From Centrapalus pauciflorus (taxonomy: Eukaryota > Streptophyta > Magnoliopsida > Asterales > Asteraceae), in assembly GCA_020465985.1 (NCBI GenBank), contig JAANYP010005932.1:310001-374000 (forward strand): a DNA stretch of 64,000 nt, given 5' to 3'. Numbering within the stretch: position 1 is the first letter of the stretch; every line of letters starts with the position of its first letter. A model generated the notes under the pieces. The model saw only the letters and a program-made list of their open reading frames with translations, did no database searches and was not told the DNA's origin. Below, piece after piece: positions 10,617-22,843 of the stretch. The position numbers and the translations under genes were made by a program.

Positions 10617-11891
10617 CTACACTTCCCAAAGCCAAAATTCACATTTGGAGAACTTCGCATACAATTTCTCCCTGCGCAGCACAGTCAAAACCTCACGGAG
10701 GTGCTGCTCGTGGTCCCCGGCACTCCGCAAATAGATAAGGATATCATCGATAAACACGATCACGAATCTATCCAACATAGCTCTACACAACCGGTTCATC
10801 AAATCCATGAAAGCGGCTGGTGCGTTGGTCAATCCGAAAGGCATCACAAGGAACTCATAATGCCCACAACGAGTCTGGAACGCTGTCTTTGGCACATCTT
10901 CATCCCTGACTCTCAACTGATGGTAACCAGACCGCAAGTCGATCTTGGAGAAGAAACTCGAGCCCTGAAGCTGATCGAACAGGTCATCGATACGTGGAAG
11001 CGGATAACGATTCTTCACGGTCACCTTGTTCAACTCCCGATAGTCGATACACATCCGCATACTGCCATCCTTCTTTTTCACGAATAACACTGGCGCACCC
11101 CACGGCGACGAACTTGAACGGATGAATCCACGATCCAGAAGCTCCTGCAGTTGAAACATTAACTCTCGCATCTCTGTCGGTGCCAGCCTATAAGGCGTCT
11201 TTGCAATCGGCACCGCCCCAGGAACAAGATCTATACGAAACTCCACTTGGCGATCTGGCGGTAACCCAGGCAACTCCTCTGGGAATACCTCAGGGAACTC
11301 ATGGATCACCGAAATATCCTCTAAGGTCTTCTTTTCCTTCCTCGCGTCAACCACATAAGCTAGGAAGGTCTCGCACCCCTTAGAGACATATCTCTGAGCC
11401 CTGGCCATAGATACAATCCCAATATCTCCCTTACGGCGCTCCCCATACACAATGACACTCTCACCGTCAGAAATGGGTATACAGATGATCTTCTTAGCGC
11501 ACAGATTATCAGCCCGTCTGGCAGTCAACCAGTCCATACCCACAATCACATCGAAGCTACTGATCTCTATCGGCAGCAAATCGATCGCAAACTGATGAGA
11601 ATCTATCTCTAACACACAGTCTCGATAAACCCGACTCACTAACATCGAACTCCCATCAACCCTCTCGACGACCAAAGGAATAGACAAGAGAGAAGAAGAT
11701 ACACTAAAATACGCACAAAATATAACAGACACATAGGAGCGATCGGCCCCGGAATCAAACAATACACCAGCTCGAAGTCCGTTAAGGATATACGTACCCG
11801 AAACAACGTCTGTGGCATCCCGTGCCTCTTCTGCAGTCACCTGAAATACTCGCCCTCGGCCTCTCAGTACAGAATCACGGCGGCTGGATGA
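10617..11891 (-). pseudogene. Gypsy C protease and reverse transcriptase
   Basis: The aspartic protease motif FDSGADRSYVS is followed by the GMDWL segment. RT follows with KTPYRLAPTEM, WGAPVLFVKKKDGSMRMCIDYR, the PLPRIDDLFDQLQG region, LVMPFGLTNAPAAFM and the catalytic FIDDIL. The frame ends in a TAG at 10617-10619, where relatives read Gln in EVQFLGHV. It is in the same frame as gag upstream, separated by a TAG at 11892-11894. So the ancestor probably encoded one gag-pol polyprotein. Confidence 0.92.
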
Positions 11892-13136
11892 CTACTGCTC
11901 AGCCCTGGCCCCACTCGAGCTAGCTCCCTGTACTGCCGGCCCCGGCTCTGGACAATCCCTGACACGATGCCCCGGCCTCCCACATCTGAAACACAGCGGC
12001 TCAGGAACAGTACATACTGATGCGGCGTGGCCCCGTTGGCCGCACCGGAAACAACGCGGCTCCTCTGACAAACACTGACCCGAATGGCGTCGGTGACATT
12101 TCGGGCACTCCCGTTCCCCATAAGAACTCTCGACCCTACTACCGGATGCTTGGGACCCCTGTCCCACACTGCTCTGGCTCTGTGCTCCAGATCCCTGACC
12201 CTGGCCCTAACGTCTCGATCGACGATCTCGACCTCTATCTCGATCCCTATCACGTCGCTGTCCCGAACTCTGTCCTGTACCCTGCTCTGAAAACTGCCAT
12301 TGATCTGGACGTTGATCGCTGGGAGCGTTCCTGGATGATCTCCATACACTAGACAGCTGCTCAGATGTCCCGGTACGCTGCCTCTGAGAAGAGGGCTGCT
12401 CCCTCTGCTTGAGAATCTCCCGCTCCCTCATGCGGGCCATCTCAAGGGCTCTAGCAAATGTCGGAGTATCATGCAATCCCACAAACTCTCGGATATCGGA
12501 TCGAAGCCCATCGATAAAAGCATCCGCCTTACGGCTCTCCGTATCAACATGCTGAGGCGCGAACTGGGAATACTCATTGAAGCGGTCAACATACTGCTGA
12601 ACGGTCATATTACCCTGCTGCAAATGGAGGAACTGACGCTCCATCTCTCGTCTCTCATCCCGAGGAATGTACTGGAGCTCAAACATAAACCTGAACTGCT
12701 CCCAGGTCATGGCGTAAGCGGCGGACTCAGTCATCGATGACTCAATCGAGTTCCACCACTGCGAAGCACCGCCCCGTAACTGATACGCTGCATACCCAAC
12801 CATATCTCTGGGATCGACATGGGCCACTCGGAATGCGGCTTCAATCTCTCGTTCCCATGCAATGGCCGCCCCCGGCTCACTGTCACCCCTAAACTGCGGT
12901 GGGGCCCCTGTCATAAAATCTTTGAAAGACCCGCCCCGCTGAGAAGACGACGAAGCTCCACCCCCTGACCCGGTCTCGGTATGCAGAACCACTGGCCCCA
13001 AACTCTGACCCTACTCACGCTCTTGCTCTTTTTGCTGCCTGTAAAACTCGGTAAGAACCTCTAGCCCCTCGGATTTACGGATATACTCGTCACTGGGCGG
13101 CTTACCCGCGCCCGAACCCTCTCCCTGATCTGCCAT
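11892..13136 (-). pseudogene. Gypsy C gag with three zinc knuckles
   Basis: ATG at 13136-13134 (MADQGEGSGAG). The retrotransposon gag domain covers roughly residues 60-220 (AYQLRGGASQWW, WEQFRFMFELQYIP, LQQGNMTVQQYVDRF). Arg/Gln-rich linkers follow, then three Cys-His knuckles: CX2CX3HX3C (CPKCHRRHSGQC), CFRCGQRGHAASVC and CFRCGRPGHRVRDC. In-frame TAG stops lie near 13012, at 12207-12209 and at 11892-11894. All segments keep the same reading frame. Gag would form the particle and bind element RNA. Confidence 0.9.
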
Positions 13137-13304
13137 AATAATCTGCACAAAACAAAATGATTAAGCACAATGGATAAATCACCCAGCGTTATACACTAAG
13201 CCAGGTCGGTTAATCCACTAATATAATCGCAAAACGATCCCCCATGGACCGGAACAAGGTCTAAGTTAAGCATCCACTAATGATACTCAAGCTTCAAACC
13301 ACAA

Positions 13305-13316
13305 GCTCTGATACCA
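13305..13316 (-). promoter_or_regulatory. Primer binding site of gypsy C (tRNA-iMet)
   Basis: The minus strand reads TGGTATCAGAGC, complementary to the 3' end of plant initiator tRNA-Met. It lies three bases inside the 5' LTR (13320). Confidence 0.92.
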
Positions 13317-13319
13317 TGC

Positions 13320-15101
13320 TATAACACCCCTCCCGATCCCGGAAATGCCACGTCAACCCAATATCATAGGTGGCAATAACGCAACGGATCTATAACATAC
13401 ATGTCATAGGATAATGCAGATTACGGCTAATTAAAAACTTTAAACACAAGGTTAATACATTCAAATCCCCAAACTAGCAAAACATATAATCCCGATTACT
13501 GGATACATTGTCCCCAAAACAACTATTACAAGAGTTCTACACAATATACAGGACTATTACGGGTCTTCAATCAACCTCGAATCTATCTCGGAGGCGGCTG
13601 AGATCCCTTATGATTCCCTGAACATTTTAGACTCGAATACATGAGCTATAAAGCCCGTGAGCACACGAGGGTTGACACTGCACAGAACACATAGCACATC
13701 GCACGCAAACCCTGTCCCTGTCCTGATTGCCCAACACGCATCTCAGATATAAAGCACAAGTATGAGATCGGAATATTACCTTGGCCCTGAGGGGACCCTT
13801 CCCCGGCCGACACACCGCACACAGCAGTGAGCGGCAATAACCCTGTAGCACAGGAGCGACCAGGCCACAGGCCCTGCCGTATATATACGCCCCAAGGACT
13901 GTTAGGGACAGTCAACCCGCGCGATCCCTTTCGCGACTCACTGTTCGTATGGAACACATCACGGACCCCTGGAATCGATCTCACATCTCACAAATAACAC
14001 GTACAAGGAATAAAGTATACCTGAGGTTCACGTACCTATCTCACATATAGAAACACGCACAATATATCTACACGACTATAACGAAAAAGGTAGCGCACGT
14101 TTAGAAAACGACTCGAGTACTCACCTGATTGATTTCCCGAAGTGTGAACACCCTAATCGAACCCGGCTCGAGATCCGCTAGTCCCTGTAATCACACGGAT
14201 ATCCCAATGATTAAACACAATTCCTGAATAGCATCAATCACATGATCACAACAATCTAAACTCAATTCAAACCCGACGACCCCACGGAACCGAAACCCGA
14301 CCAATACCCGAACCCAACCCCAAAACTCGACTCAAGGCAACCTCAAACGAGACCCTGAATATGCACAAAACCCATCCCGAGCAACCCCGAAGGAATCCGA
14401 CACTATTCCGACCCAAATGCATTTCATAAGGTTAATTTCGGATTTCCCCTGCAGGTTACTCGTCGCGCCGCGACCCCGCGAAAACCCCATAGATGACCTG
14501 CGATTTTCAGCTCTGCTCAGGAGTATCAAACTCCTTACACGAATTTAACCACAATTAAGCATACAAAATCATACATAGCTGGCCCTTATGAGCTTTCAGA
14601 CCAATTCCTAATTCACCACAACATATACAACAAATTAAAACCACTAGATAGGGATTCACTTACCTTCCTTAAGCTCAAACACACACAAAGATGAAGATGA
14701 TGGAGGTTAGCTCTAATTTTAGCAGCAAAACCCTTGGATTGCAGAGGATTTCTGGCTGGAGTCTTTCACATAAACACACACACACTTTAGGGTTTTTGAA
14801 TTTTGGATAAGGAAGAAAGAAAGGAACGCAATACATATACGTTTCTATTTTAGGCCTGTCTCGAACCCATTAACCCGAACCCGATATTACAATTTCACTA
14901 TTAATGCCCATTTAACCCATTTAATCCCACGATCCCAAACACATAATCCGTTCATTAAAATTATAACCCGGTGACACGCAAGCCCCTATCCCGACACGTA
15001 TCAATCCACGAAACGGGATATAATTGGACCAACCCAATATTAATAGAATATTTATCCACTAAATTAATTCCACGTACCAGGTCGAAATGACGGATGGTAC
15101 A
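13320..15101 (-). repeat. 5' LTR of gypsy C
   Basis: Second copy of the 1.8-kb LTR. Its terminal bases have mutated: TATAACACC where the other LTR has TGTAACACC, and GGTACA where the other has GTTACA. The TATA-like GTATATATAC is at 13879-13888. Transcription would run right to left. The small open frames inside both LTRs are chance. Confidence 0.92.
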
Positions 15102-16182
15102 ATATTCACTTTCTTATCCATATGAAACGAATTTATAATTTATCCGCTTGTTATATTTAAACCAATTACCATTTTTTGTTAAATAATAACATAAAAATAA
15201 ATTTATGTTACATAATAATGTAATCATAAAAATCTTTTTAAGAATTTTAAAATATGCCTAATATTAAAATTGTTATACCATTACTTTATTTATCGGTAAT
15301 TCTAATTAATAATTTTTTAATATGCATAGGGATGTTGCCTCGTTTAAAAACCAAGTCACGTCAACCATTGAGACAAAATCATCGCGTAAGAAACAAGAGT
15401 TCAACACATTTTTTCTAATGATGATCAGATCAATAGAGATCTTGATTCGATGCAATTTAATATCATGAACCCTTTTCTTGAATGCCGCATTTACGAAAGT
15501 CTTAAAAAATAAGTCTTTCAGAATTGCACTTGAGTAAACTTGGTAAATATGTCACAATTATTGAGAAGGTCATGTATGATAATAACTTCAGCGGTATATA
15601 ACTGATTCGATGATATGATCATAATTATCATAAAATTGTAGTTTCATTACTCTTAAACATGTATTCAATTATGACTCGTTAATCTGAGAATCGTTTATAT
15701 CTTGTACTCATATATCAACTAAAACTGTTTTGGATGGGTTAGTTATATTTAAACCAAACATATGTACCCAAAGTAGTTGTTTCATCTTGTTTCACTTCTT
15801 TTCATGTAGAATTCAAGTTAAACCTTGCTTGTAAATACATGAAATATATTGAATTAAATCATAAATGACTAGCAAGTACTGTTATATATGCAATACCTAA
15901 AATATGGTACTTCGTGGCCATCAATAGCCCTTTTATTAGTTGAAGGTAGAAAATGATCATTATTAATATCAAAAATATTCTTGAGATTTTTCTTATACAT
16001 GACTAACGTTTTCAACTTTTCATGCTTCTAGCATTTTCAACTTCTAAGATATGTTTCTAGCATTTTAAGTAGAGCACAAAGTTTAATTTCTGTGGTATGC
16101 TTCAGACATTTTAAATTCTTTAAGGAATCATAGTGTTAAGTACTCATATTCAATAGATGCAGATTAAGCCAGACTAATAATA
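15102..16182. other. AT-rich intergenic sequence
   Basis: No convincing gene or repeat. The last nine bases (16174-16182) are the left target duplication of the next element. Confidence 0.5.
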
Positions 16183-16699
16183 GGGATAATTGCGCAAAAA
16201 ACCTTTAACTTGTCAGGTTTTTGTGATTAAAACCCCAAACCATTTTTCGTTGTATAGAAAACCCTGAACTAACTAAAATTCAGTAAATCAAGGTTTTATC
16301 AATGGGTAACCGGTTGAAACCGGTTATTAATCCTACAGGAACCGGTAAATAACCTACGTGGAATAAATTTTAATTGTTGAAACCGGTTTTCAATTATTAC
16401 ACATTATTTGAAACAACGTTGATAATTTTTAATTGTAATTTTTAAACGGGATTACCTTATCTACAAGCGTTAAAATGATGTGTTATACTTGGAAACCGGA
16501 TTCAACAATTAAAATTTATTCTACACAGGTTATTTACCAGTCCATGTAGGATTAATAACCAATTTCAACCGGTTACTCATTGATAAAACATTGATTTACT
16601 GATTTTTAGTTAGTTCGAGGTTTTCTAGGCAATGAAAAATGGTTTGGGGTTTTAATCACAAAAGGCTGACATGTTTGGTGTTTTTTACACAATTATCCC
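16183..16699. mobile_element. Mutator-like MITE, 517 bp, with 9-bp target duplication
   Basis: Starts GGGATAATTGCGCAAAAAACC and ends GTGTTTTTTACACAATTATCCC. Almost the entire element is one inverted repeat, with arms of about 220 bp that include mirrored AACCGGTT motifs. It is flanked by perfect direct repeats CTAATAATA at 16174-16182 and 16700-16708. Nine-base duplications are the signature of Mutator-like transposases. It has no coding capacity and would depend on a transposase elsewhere. Confidence 0.93.
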
Positions 16700-16708
16700 C
16701 TAATAATA

Positions 16709-17060
16709 TATCAAAACTAGTTGCATCCACCACAAGAGAATATTTTTTTTATAAAAGATTTGTTTGATATTTGTAAAATAAATTCTTGTGTAACTACAAG
16801 TGCACTATATTAAAAGCTTTTACCTTTTTTTTTACGATATCCAAACTAATCTCATACACAAAACAATAACTATCTTTACACTGTAACTAAAATCCACAAA
16901 AGCTCTAAACAAACCTACTTGGGGACAGAAGGCAAACTACCGCTCTGATCGCCGCCTGAGATGCACACTAGAAAAAAACGTGAACTTAAAGGCTCGTGAA
17001 ATGTAAGGATTAGTACGATTATTCAATACTCATTTTATAAACTTAGGATCTATACAAAGA
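16709..17060. other. Unassigned AT-rich sequence
   Basis: I see no gene or repeat here. Confidence 0.4.
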
Positions 17061-17428
17061 GATGTTTGGATTTGCATTTGAAAAAGTGTTGTAGCGTTTT
17101 GGAAACTAATAATCAGATAATAGTTGTAATAAAAAGTGATGCCGAAAATTTAGCGCTTGGTTTAACTTCTACTGTTCGTTATCACAATTATCAAATAATC
17201 AGTTTTTAAAGTGTTTGTATTTGTGTTTTAACTTGTAAAATGATCAAATAATCACTTATTAAGAAAATAAGCTACATAGTTTAACTTATGAAAAAAGTGT
17301 GCTACGATTAATTTTAAACGCAAATAATCACTTATTAATTAATGCAATCCAAACACTTTAAACCAATTATTTACATTATTGTAACATAATAATCTAATAA
17401 TAGTTATCATAACGCAAAACCAAACACC
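17061..17428. mobile_element. Candidate MITE with TGTTTGG-type ends
   Basis: The left end GATGTTTGGATTTGC and right end GCAAAACCAAACACC are inverted repeats (12 of 15 match). Inner arms also mirror ('ataatcagataatagtt' against 'aactattattagattat'). I found no clean target duplication, so the superfamily (hAT or PIF/Harbinger) is open. Confidence 0.5.
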
Positions 17429-18287
17429 TTCTAAGCAAAAGATGAAATCCAATACAAGCATAGTAAACTAATAACAATAACCCTGGTGGAGTACTTCACG
17501 CATGCAACTTCTTAGACCGCACAAAGTAACCATCAAAGAGCTCAAGAGAGGTAGGGAACTAACCGACATGACCATTCATACAATTTTATCACGATACCGC
17601 AATATACACTATACTAGTTTATGACCTAGGTATTACGTGACTATTTTTAATTATATTTATTTATATAAAATGTATATAAGCAAAAAATAAAAACATACAA
17701 AAATAATAATTGTGTTTATCTTTTATTATTAATAGATTAAAATAAGAGTATATGTTTTTTTAAAAAATAATAAATTGTATTTATCTTTTATTTTTTTATA
17801 ATAATAAATTGTAATTATCTTTTTTGGTGAAACGTAGAGGTGACACGTGACATATGACATGAATTGTTGCTTATTATAATATAAGTTTGAGACCCATTTA
17901 TTACTTTGGTTGATGTAGAAAATACATAAATTTTTTATATTTTAATAAATTATTATAAAATTTATATATAATTAAAATAAAAAAATTTGAAAGCTAGTTA
18001 AATTTTAGATAAAAAAAATACTTAGTTACTTGATATTACATAAAAAAATTTATTATATTATGTCATTAAATACAAATAATGTTTGCTTGCAAAATAATTT
18101 TTTTTAAATTTTTATTAACTTCAAATATGAAATATCAATGTAAGAAACAAAAAACTTCAATTACATGAATTTGTATATATATTTTGAAAATGATAAAATA
18201 ATAAAATGGAATATCTGAAAATCAATAATCAAAATTTATCATATTTACAATTGAAATTTCATCATGTAATTCTTAACTTTTGTTATC
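17429..18287. other. Very AT-rich spacer with short degenerate direct repeats
   Basis: Around 17690-17825 a word like 'aataataaattgtatttatctttta' recurs about three times. Otherwise I see nothing. Confidence 0.4.
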
Positions 18288-19125
18288 TGTAACACCCTCT
18301 AAACCCAGCTAAAAGTCACGTCATTTACAATACACAGGTGGCCTAAACACATATAAACTCCATCACACATGTCAAGGGTTTACACAAACACTGATTAATT
18401 AAAACATTTTTACAAACAAATAACTCTGTTTAACGTTCAACCCAACATACGAAACCCGACCCAAATCCCAATATCCACAGACAAACCCGGATAGCTGACC
18501 CATAGTACAAGGAACACATACATGTAACAAAATGTGGAATCTCTCGGCAATAGCAAGTCACGCTCCTATCTTCGCTCAGGAGCTGGCGGTCCTATATTCG
18601 GTTCCCCTGATACACACATCAGACTCGAATACGTAAGCTTCGCAGCTCGTGAGTACACAAGGGCTAGACACTGCACAATTCACATAAGCACATATCGCAT
18701 GTCACATGGCAGCCCTACACTACGTGGCATAACACATGCCAACCGACCTCTAATCAGAGACACTAGAGATCCAGCAGCAAGGAATTAATCCAACAGCAAG
18801 GAACTCACATACATACACTCTTATCACTAATTTGCGCAAAAGGAAGATAAGGGAACACATCACACACATATAACACATATACAGATACGATTATATCATG
18901 GGTTCGACACCGATACCCGACCCCAATATTAAAAATCCACTATTTATATCATTAAATCCCATTTAAATCCGTGAATTCATAATTATAGTTTATCCACCAT
19001 AATTATATCCCGAATCCACGTAATCTCCGTCCCGACACGTATAATCCACTATACGGGACGCAATTGGACCAACGCAATACTCAATAAAGTAATCGGTCAA
19101 TAAGATAATTACACGTACCTGCTCG
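18288..19125 (-). repeat. 3' LTR of gypsy D (internally deleted)
   Basis: Starts on the plus strand with TGTAACACCCTCTAAACCC and ends near the 'cacgtacctgctcggga' stretch that parallels 'cacgtaccaggtcgaaa' of C. At ~840 bp it is less than half the length of the C LTRs. The GATGTTACA end and the polypurine tract are missing. Confidence 0.75.
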
Positions 19126-20590
19126 GGAGTCGGGGTGTCGTCCCGGAATGTAACTCTGACTCTTGAACAGGAAAGGATAGCGGCTCCGCATCTCGGACTC
19201 GGGCTCCCATGTTGCGCTGGTACCCTTATGATGTCTCCATTGAACGAGTACCAATGATATCTCTTTATTGCGCAACTTCTTCACTTTGCGATCAGTAATG
19301 AACTCAGGCTGCTCAGCATATCTCAACTGATCATCCACGGATATCTCTGATAACGACACGTACTGATCTTCTTTAGCTAAACATTTTCTCAAATGGCTCA
19401 CGTGGAATGTATCATGCACACCGGCTAACTCTGACGGCAATCTCAATCGGTAGGCCTGATCTCTGACCCTGACAATTATCTCAAACGGCCCTATATACCT
19501 CGGACTCAGCTTGCCCCGGTGCCTGAATCGGATTACCCCTTTCCACGGAGACACTTTCAGCAACACCTGATCCCCAACACGGAACTCAAGCTCGGAGGTA
19601 CGGTGGTCAGCATAACACTTCTGATGGTTCTGTGCGACACACATATGCTCACGGATCACAGCTACTTTATCACTTGTCTCCTGAAGTAGCTCGGGCCCAC
19701 TAATCGGTCGCTCACCGACCTCACCCAAACACACTGGGGTTAGACACTTACAACCATATAATGCTTCAAACGGTGCCATCTTAATCGAGGCGTGGTATCT
19801 ATTATTGTAAGAAAACTCTACTAACGGGAGATGCACATCCCAGCTACCACTGAAGTCTATGACACATGCTCTCAACATGTCCTCGAGTGTCTGATTGGTA
19901 CGCTCAGTCTGCCCATCTGTCTGAGGCCTGTAAGCTGTACTCAGCTGAACCTGGGTGCCCAGCTCTCTCTGGAAGCTCTGCCAGAACCGCGAGGTGAAAC
20001 GAGTATCGCGATCAGAAGTAATCAACTTCGGAATCCCATGCCGCGACACTACCTCATCTATATACAGCCGCGCTAGCTGATCCATTGTGATCGTACCCCG
20101 AACAGCAAGAAAATGCGCACTTTTAGTCAATCGGTCCACTATGACCCAAATCATGTCGTTCCCACGCACAGTACGAGGAAGTCGAACGATGAAATCCATC
20201 GTCATGTGGTATCATTTCCACTCGGGAATCTCCAGTGGCTGTAGACGACCGTGCGGTTTCTGGTGCTCACTCTTAACCCGCAAACATGTCATACACTTCT
20301 CGACATAACGGCCCATATCCCTTTTCATACCCGGCCACCAGTAGAACTCTCGGAGATCTCGGTACATCTTGGTGCTCTCAGGGTGAATGGACAACCTCGA
20401 CTTATGCGACTCATCAATGATCAACTGCCGCAAGTTCCCGACTCTGGGAACCCAAACTCTGTCTCTCAACATATATATCCCTCGGACATCCCTGACCAAC
20501 GACTCTGTCTGCCCCACTAACCTCTCTCTCTTCACATTCTGCTCCCGCAGACCCTCTATCTGTGCCAATCTCAGACTGCCAATCTCAGAC
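19126..20590 (-). pseudogene. Gypsy D integrase with chromodomain, zinc domain upstream
   Basis: Same domain order as C: H2C2 zinc region (HPESTKMYRDLREFYWWPGMK), D in VDRLTKSAHF, D in SDRDTRFTS, E in GQTERTNQTLE, the PVCLGEVGER and RHRGKLSPRYIGPFEI segments, and chromodomain motif VQWRHHKGTSATWEPE. One in-frame TGA replaces the Trp codon in EIPEWKWY at about 20209-20214. The natural stop is lost, so the frame runs into LTR sequence. The 5' end is cut at the junction with copia B. Confidence 0.9.
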
Positions 20591-20603
20591 TGTCCAAAAG
20601 TTC

Positions 20604-21277
20604 CCACACAACAGCAGGTAAGGGGAAATCAAAGGAACAAGAACCAATTATGGTCCAACAAAACTGGTTCTCCAATCAAAACAGTCAAAAGATGTTTCCA
20701 TTGTGGTAGGAAAAATCATTTAGCCAGGCATTGTTTGTATATACCATCTGTTGCAAAACAGACTGTGGTTCAGAAACAGGCATCTTTTCAAAACACAAAG
20801 AATTCAAAGGCCAAACCACCTGTTGCACCAGTTCCAAAGAAGACAGTTGATCACAGGTTCTTAAAAGTCAACAAACGTCAGTCTACACACCAAAAACAAG
20901 TTTTGGCAAAATCCAAATCAAATTTTAAACAGATATGGTGTGTTAAAGGCAAAACTTCAGATCAAACTGTTCATACAAATGTTGAGACTGCTCGGCCTAA
21001 AGTTGGAACTGGTAGTGCAAACTCTGAAGCTGTTAACACTAAAAACTCAGTTCAAACTGCTAAGCCTAAAACTGGAACTGGTAATGGATCATCTGAGACT
21101 GTTAATGAAAAGGTTGGAAAGAACACCTGGATACCTCATGTCATAACTAAATATTCTTCACAGAATCCACCAGTGGATCTCACTAAGTATAAAAAGTCAC
21201 AAATAGTTTTTAGTTATGTCAATGCACAAGGACAACCCAAAACCAACTTGGTTTGGGTTTACTCCACTACTAACTAA
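20604..21277 (+). pseudogene. Copia B gag, C-terminal part
   Basis: Contains one CCHC zinc knuckle, CFHCGRKNHLARHC (CX2CX4HX4C), then a Lys/Thr/Val-rich tail. The frame ends at a TAA at 21275-21277, in a different frame from protease. The N-terminal capsid part is absent. Any apparent ORF starting before 20590 reads antisense gypsy D and is artefactual. Confidence 0.85.
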
Positions 21278-21301
21278 GCTTTTATTTGTGCAGGGCACCC
21301 A

Positions 21302-22843
21302 CAGATCACAACATAAAACAAGATGACATTTGGATAGTGGATGCTCTAGGAACATGACAGGCAATTCTGAATGCTTGCCAAATTTCAAAGGCTTTGAAGG
21401 AGGATTTGTTGCATTTGGAGGAAATTCCAAGGGAGGTAAGGTAACAGGTAAAGGTATTGTCAAAACAGGCAATATGATCTTCCATGATGTTTTGTATGTT
21501 GAACAGCTGAAGTACAATTTACTGAGTGTGTCTGAAATCTGTGATAAACAAAATATTGTTCTATTCACAGACTCTGACTGCATTATTCTTTCAAAAGATT
21601 TTAAAATACCTGGAAATCTTGCTTTACTTAGAACACCAAGAAAGGACAATGTATACTGTTTGGACACAGATCTTTTATCCAAATCAAATACTTTAAGTTG
21701 TTTGATATCCAAAGCATCATCTAATGAGTCTGCTCTTTGGCACAAAAGGATGTGTCACATGAACTTCAAATCTATGAATGTTTTAGTCAAACAGAATTTG
21801 GTAAGAGGTTTACCACAAAAGGAGTTCATCTGTGATGATCATTGTGTAGCATGTCTTAAAGGCAAGCAACACAAAACTTCTCATAAGGCCAAAGAAGTAA
21901 ATTCAATCTCATCTGCTCTTCATCTTATTCATATGGATCTCTTTGGTCCAACATCTGTTTTGAGTTTGAATAAAAGAGCTTACTATTTAGTCATTGTTGA
22001 TGATTTCACCAGATTTACATGGGTCTACTTTCTTAGGACTAAAGATGAAACTGCTGAGCTAGTTAAATCATTTATCCTTAAGATAGAAAACCAATCCAAC
22101 TTAAAAGTTAAGGAGATCAGGTCAATGGAACTGAGTTTAAAAATCATATCCTAAATAGTTTATGTGAGTCTAAAGGTATTGCAAGGCAATATAGTGCACC
22201 AAGAACACCACAACAAAATGGTGTAGCTGAAAGAAAGAATAGAATTGAGGCTGCTAGAACCATGCTAGCTGATTCCAAACTGCCAATGACCTTTTGGGCA
22301 GAGGCAGTCAATACAGCTTGTTATGTGCTAAATAGGGTTCAAGTTGTTCAATCACAAGGGAAAACTCCAAATGAGTTATTCCATCATAGAGTTCCCTTAA
22401 TAATAGCCTTTCTAAAGTCTTTTGGCTGTTAATGCACTATTCTTCACACTAAACCTTACTTAGGTAAGTTTGAAAGTAAGGTTGAAGAAGGTTTCTTTGT
22501 AGGGTACTCTACTCAAAGCAAATCCTATAGGGTATATAACAGTGTGTCTAAAACCATTGAAGAGAGTGCCAATGTTGAGTTCAATGAAAACACTGCAAAT
22601 GTCAAAGGCATTGTTCCTGATTGGTTGTTTAATTTAGATTCACTAACAAATTCTCTGAGCTTTGTTGAGTATACTGCAGAAACTGATGAAAACAGGGTTG
22701 AAGCTGCCAACACAAATTCTCATGCTGATCACACAAATATTCAAGCTGTTGGCACAAAGTTTCAGACTGTTGAAGATTCTGATAAATGGGACGAGTATAC
22801 TGTTCTACCACTTCTATCTTGTGACCCACCATGCTCAACATAA
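21302..22843 (+). pseudogene. Copia B protease and integrase
   Basis: The protease active-site motif LDSGCSRNMTGN lies at about 21330. The GAG-pre-integrase/zinc region follows (LWHKRMCHMNF, CVACLKGKQHK), then the integrase core with D in HMDLFGPT and VIVDDFTRFTWVYF. The second catalytic Asp is lost: near 22120 a 4-bp deletion removes the usual SDN of RSDNGTEF and shifts frame. The rest (QQNGVAERKNR, EAARTMLADSKLPMTFWAEA) is in another frame. A TAA occurs near 22430 and a further stop at about 22841. Confidence 0.88.

Larger units (their letters stand above)
6649..15101 (-). mobile_element. Gypsy chromovirus C, complete LTR-to-LTR (Tekay-like)
   Basis: Two ~1.8-kb LTRs flank an internal region with, on the minus strand, a tRNA-iMet primer site (13305-13316), gag with three zinc knuckles, protease, RT, RNase H, integrase with a C-terminal chromodomain-like segment, and a polypurine tract (8453-8463). 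The flanks share AATAT (6644-6648, and 15101-15105 or 15102-15106 shifted by one), consistent with a 5-bp target duplication. The LTRs are nearly identical apart from a ~26-bp indel and scattered changes, so insertion is fairly recent. The coding region is nevertheless disabled by five TAG stops and one frameshift. Confidence 0.92.
18288..20590 (-). mobile_element. Truncated gypsy chromovirus D
   Basis: 3' LTR (18288 to about 19125) followed on the minus strand by the chromodomain, integrase and zinc domain of a relative of element C. RT, protease, gag and the 5' LTR are missing: at about 20590 the sequence switches to copia B on the opposite strand. The LTR-pol border is also deleted, since the polypurine tract present in C is absent. 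Confidence 0.88.

Noticed and set aside
10605..11087. Plus-strand 160-codon frame opposite gypsy C RT
   Set aside because: It is antisense to well-supported RT motifs on the minus strand and has no known domain.
15330..16000. Possible degraded copia pol on the minus strand
   Set aside because: A few suggestive residues, but no continuous motif in any frame, so I left it unassigned.
20387..21277. Single 296-codon protein across 20387-21277
   Set aside because: Its first ~65 codons are antisense gypsy D integrase and the rest is copia B gag; it is a junction artefact.
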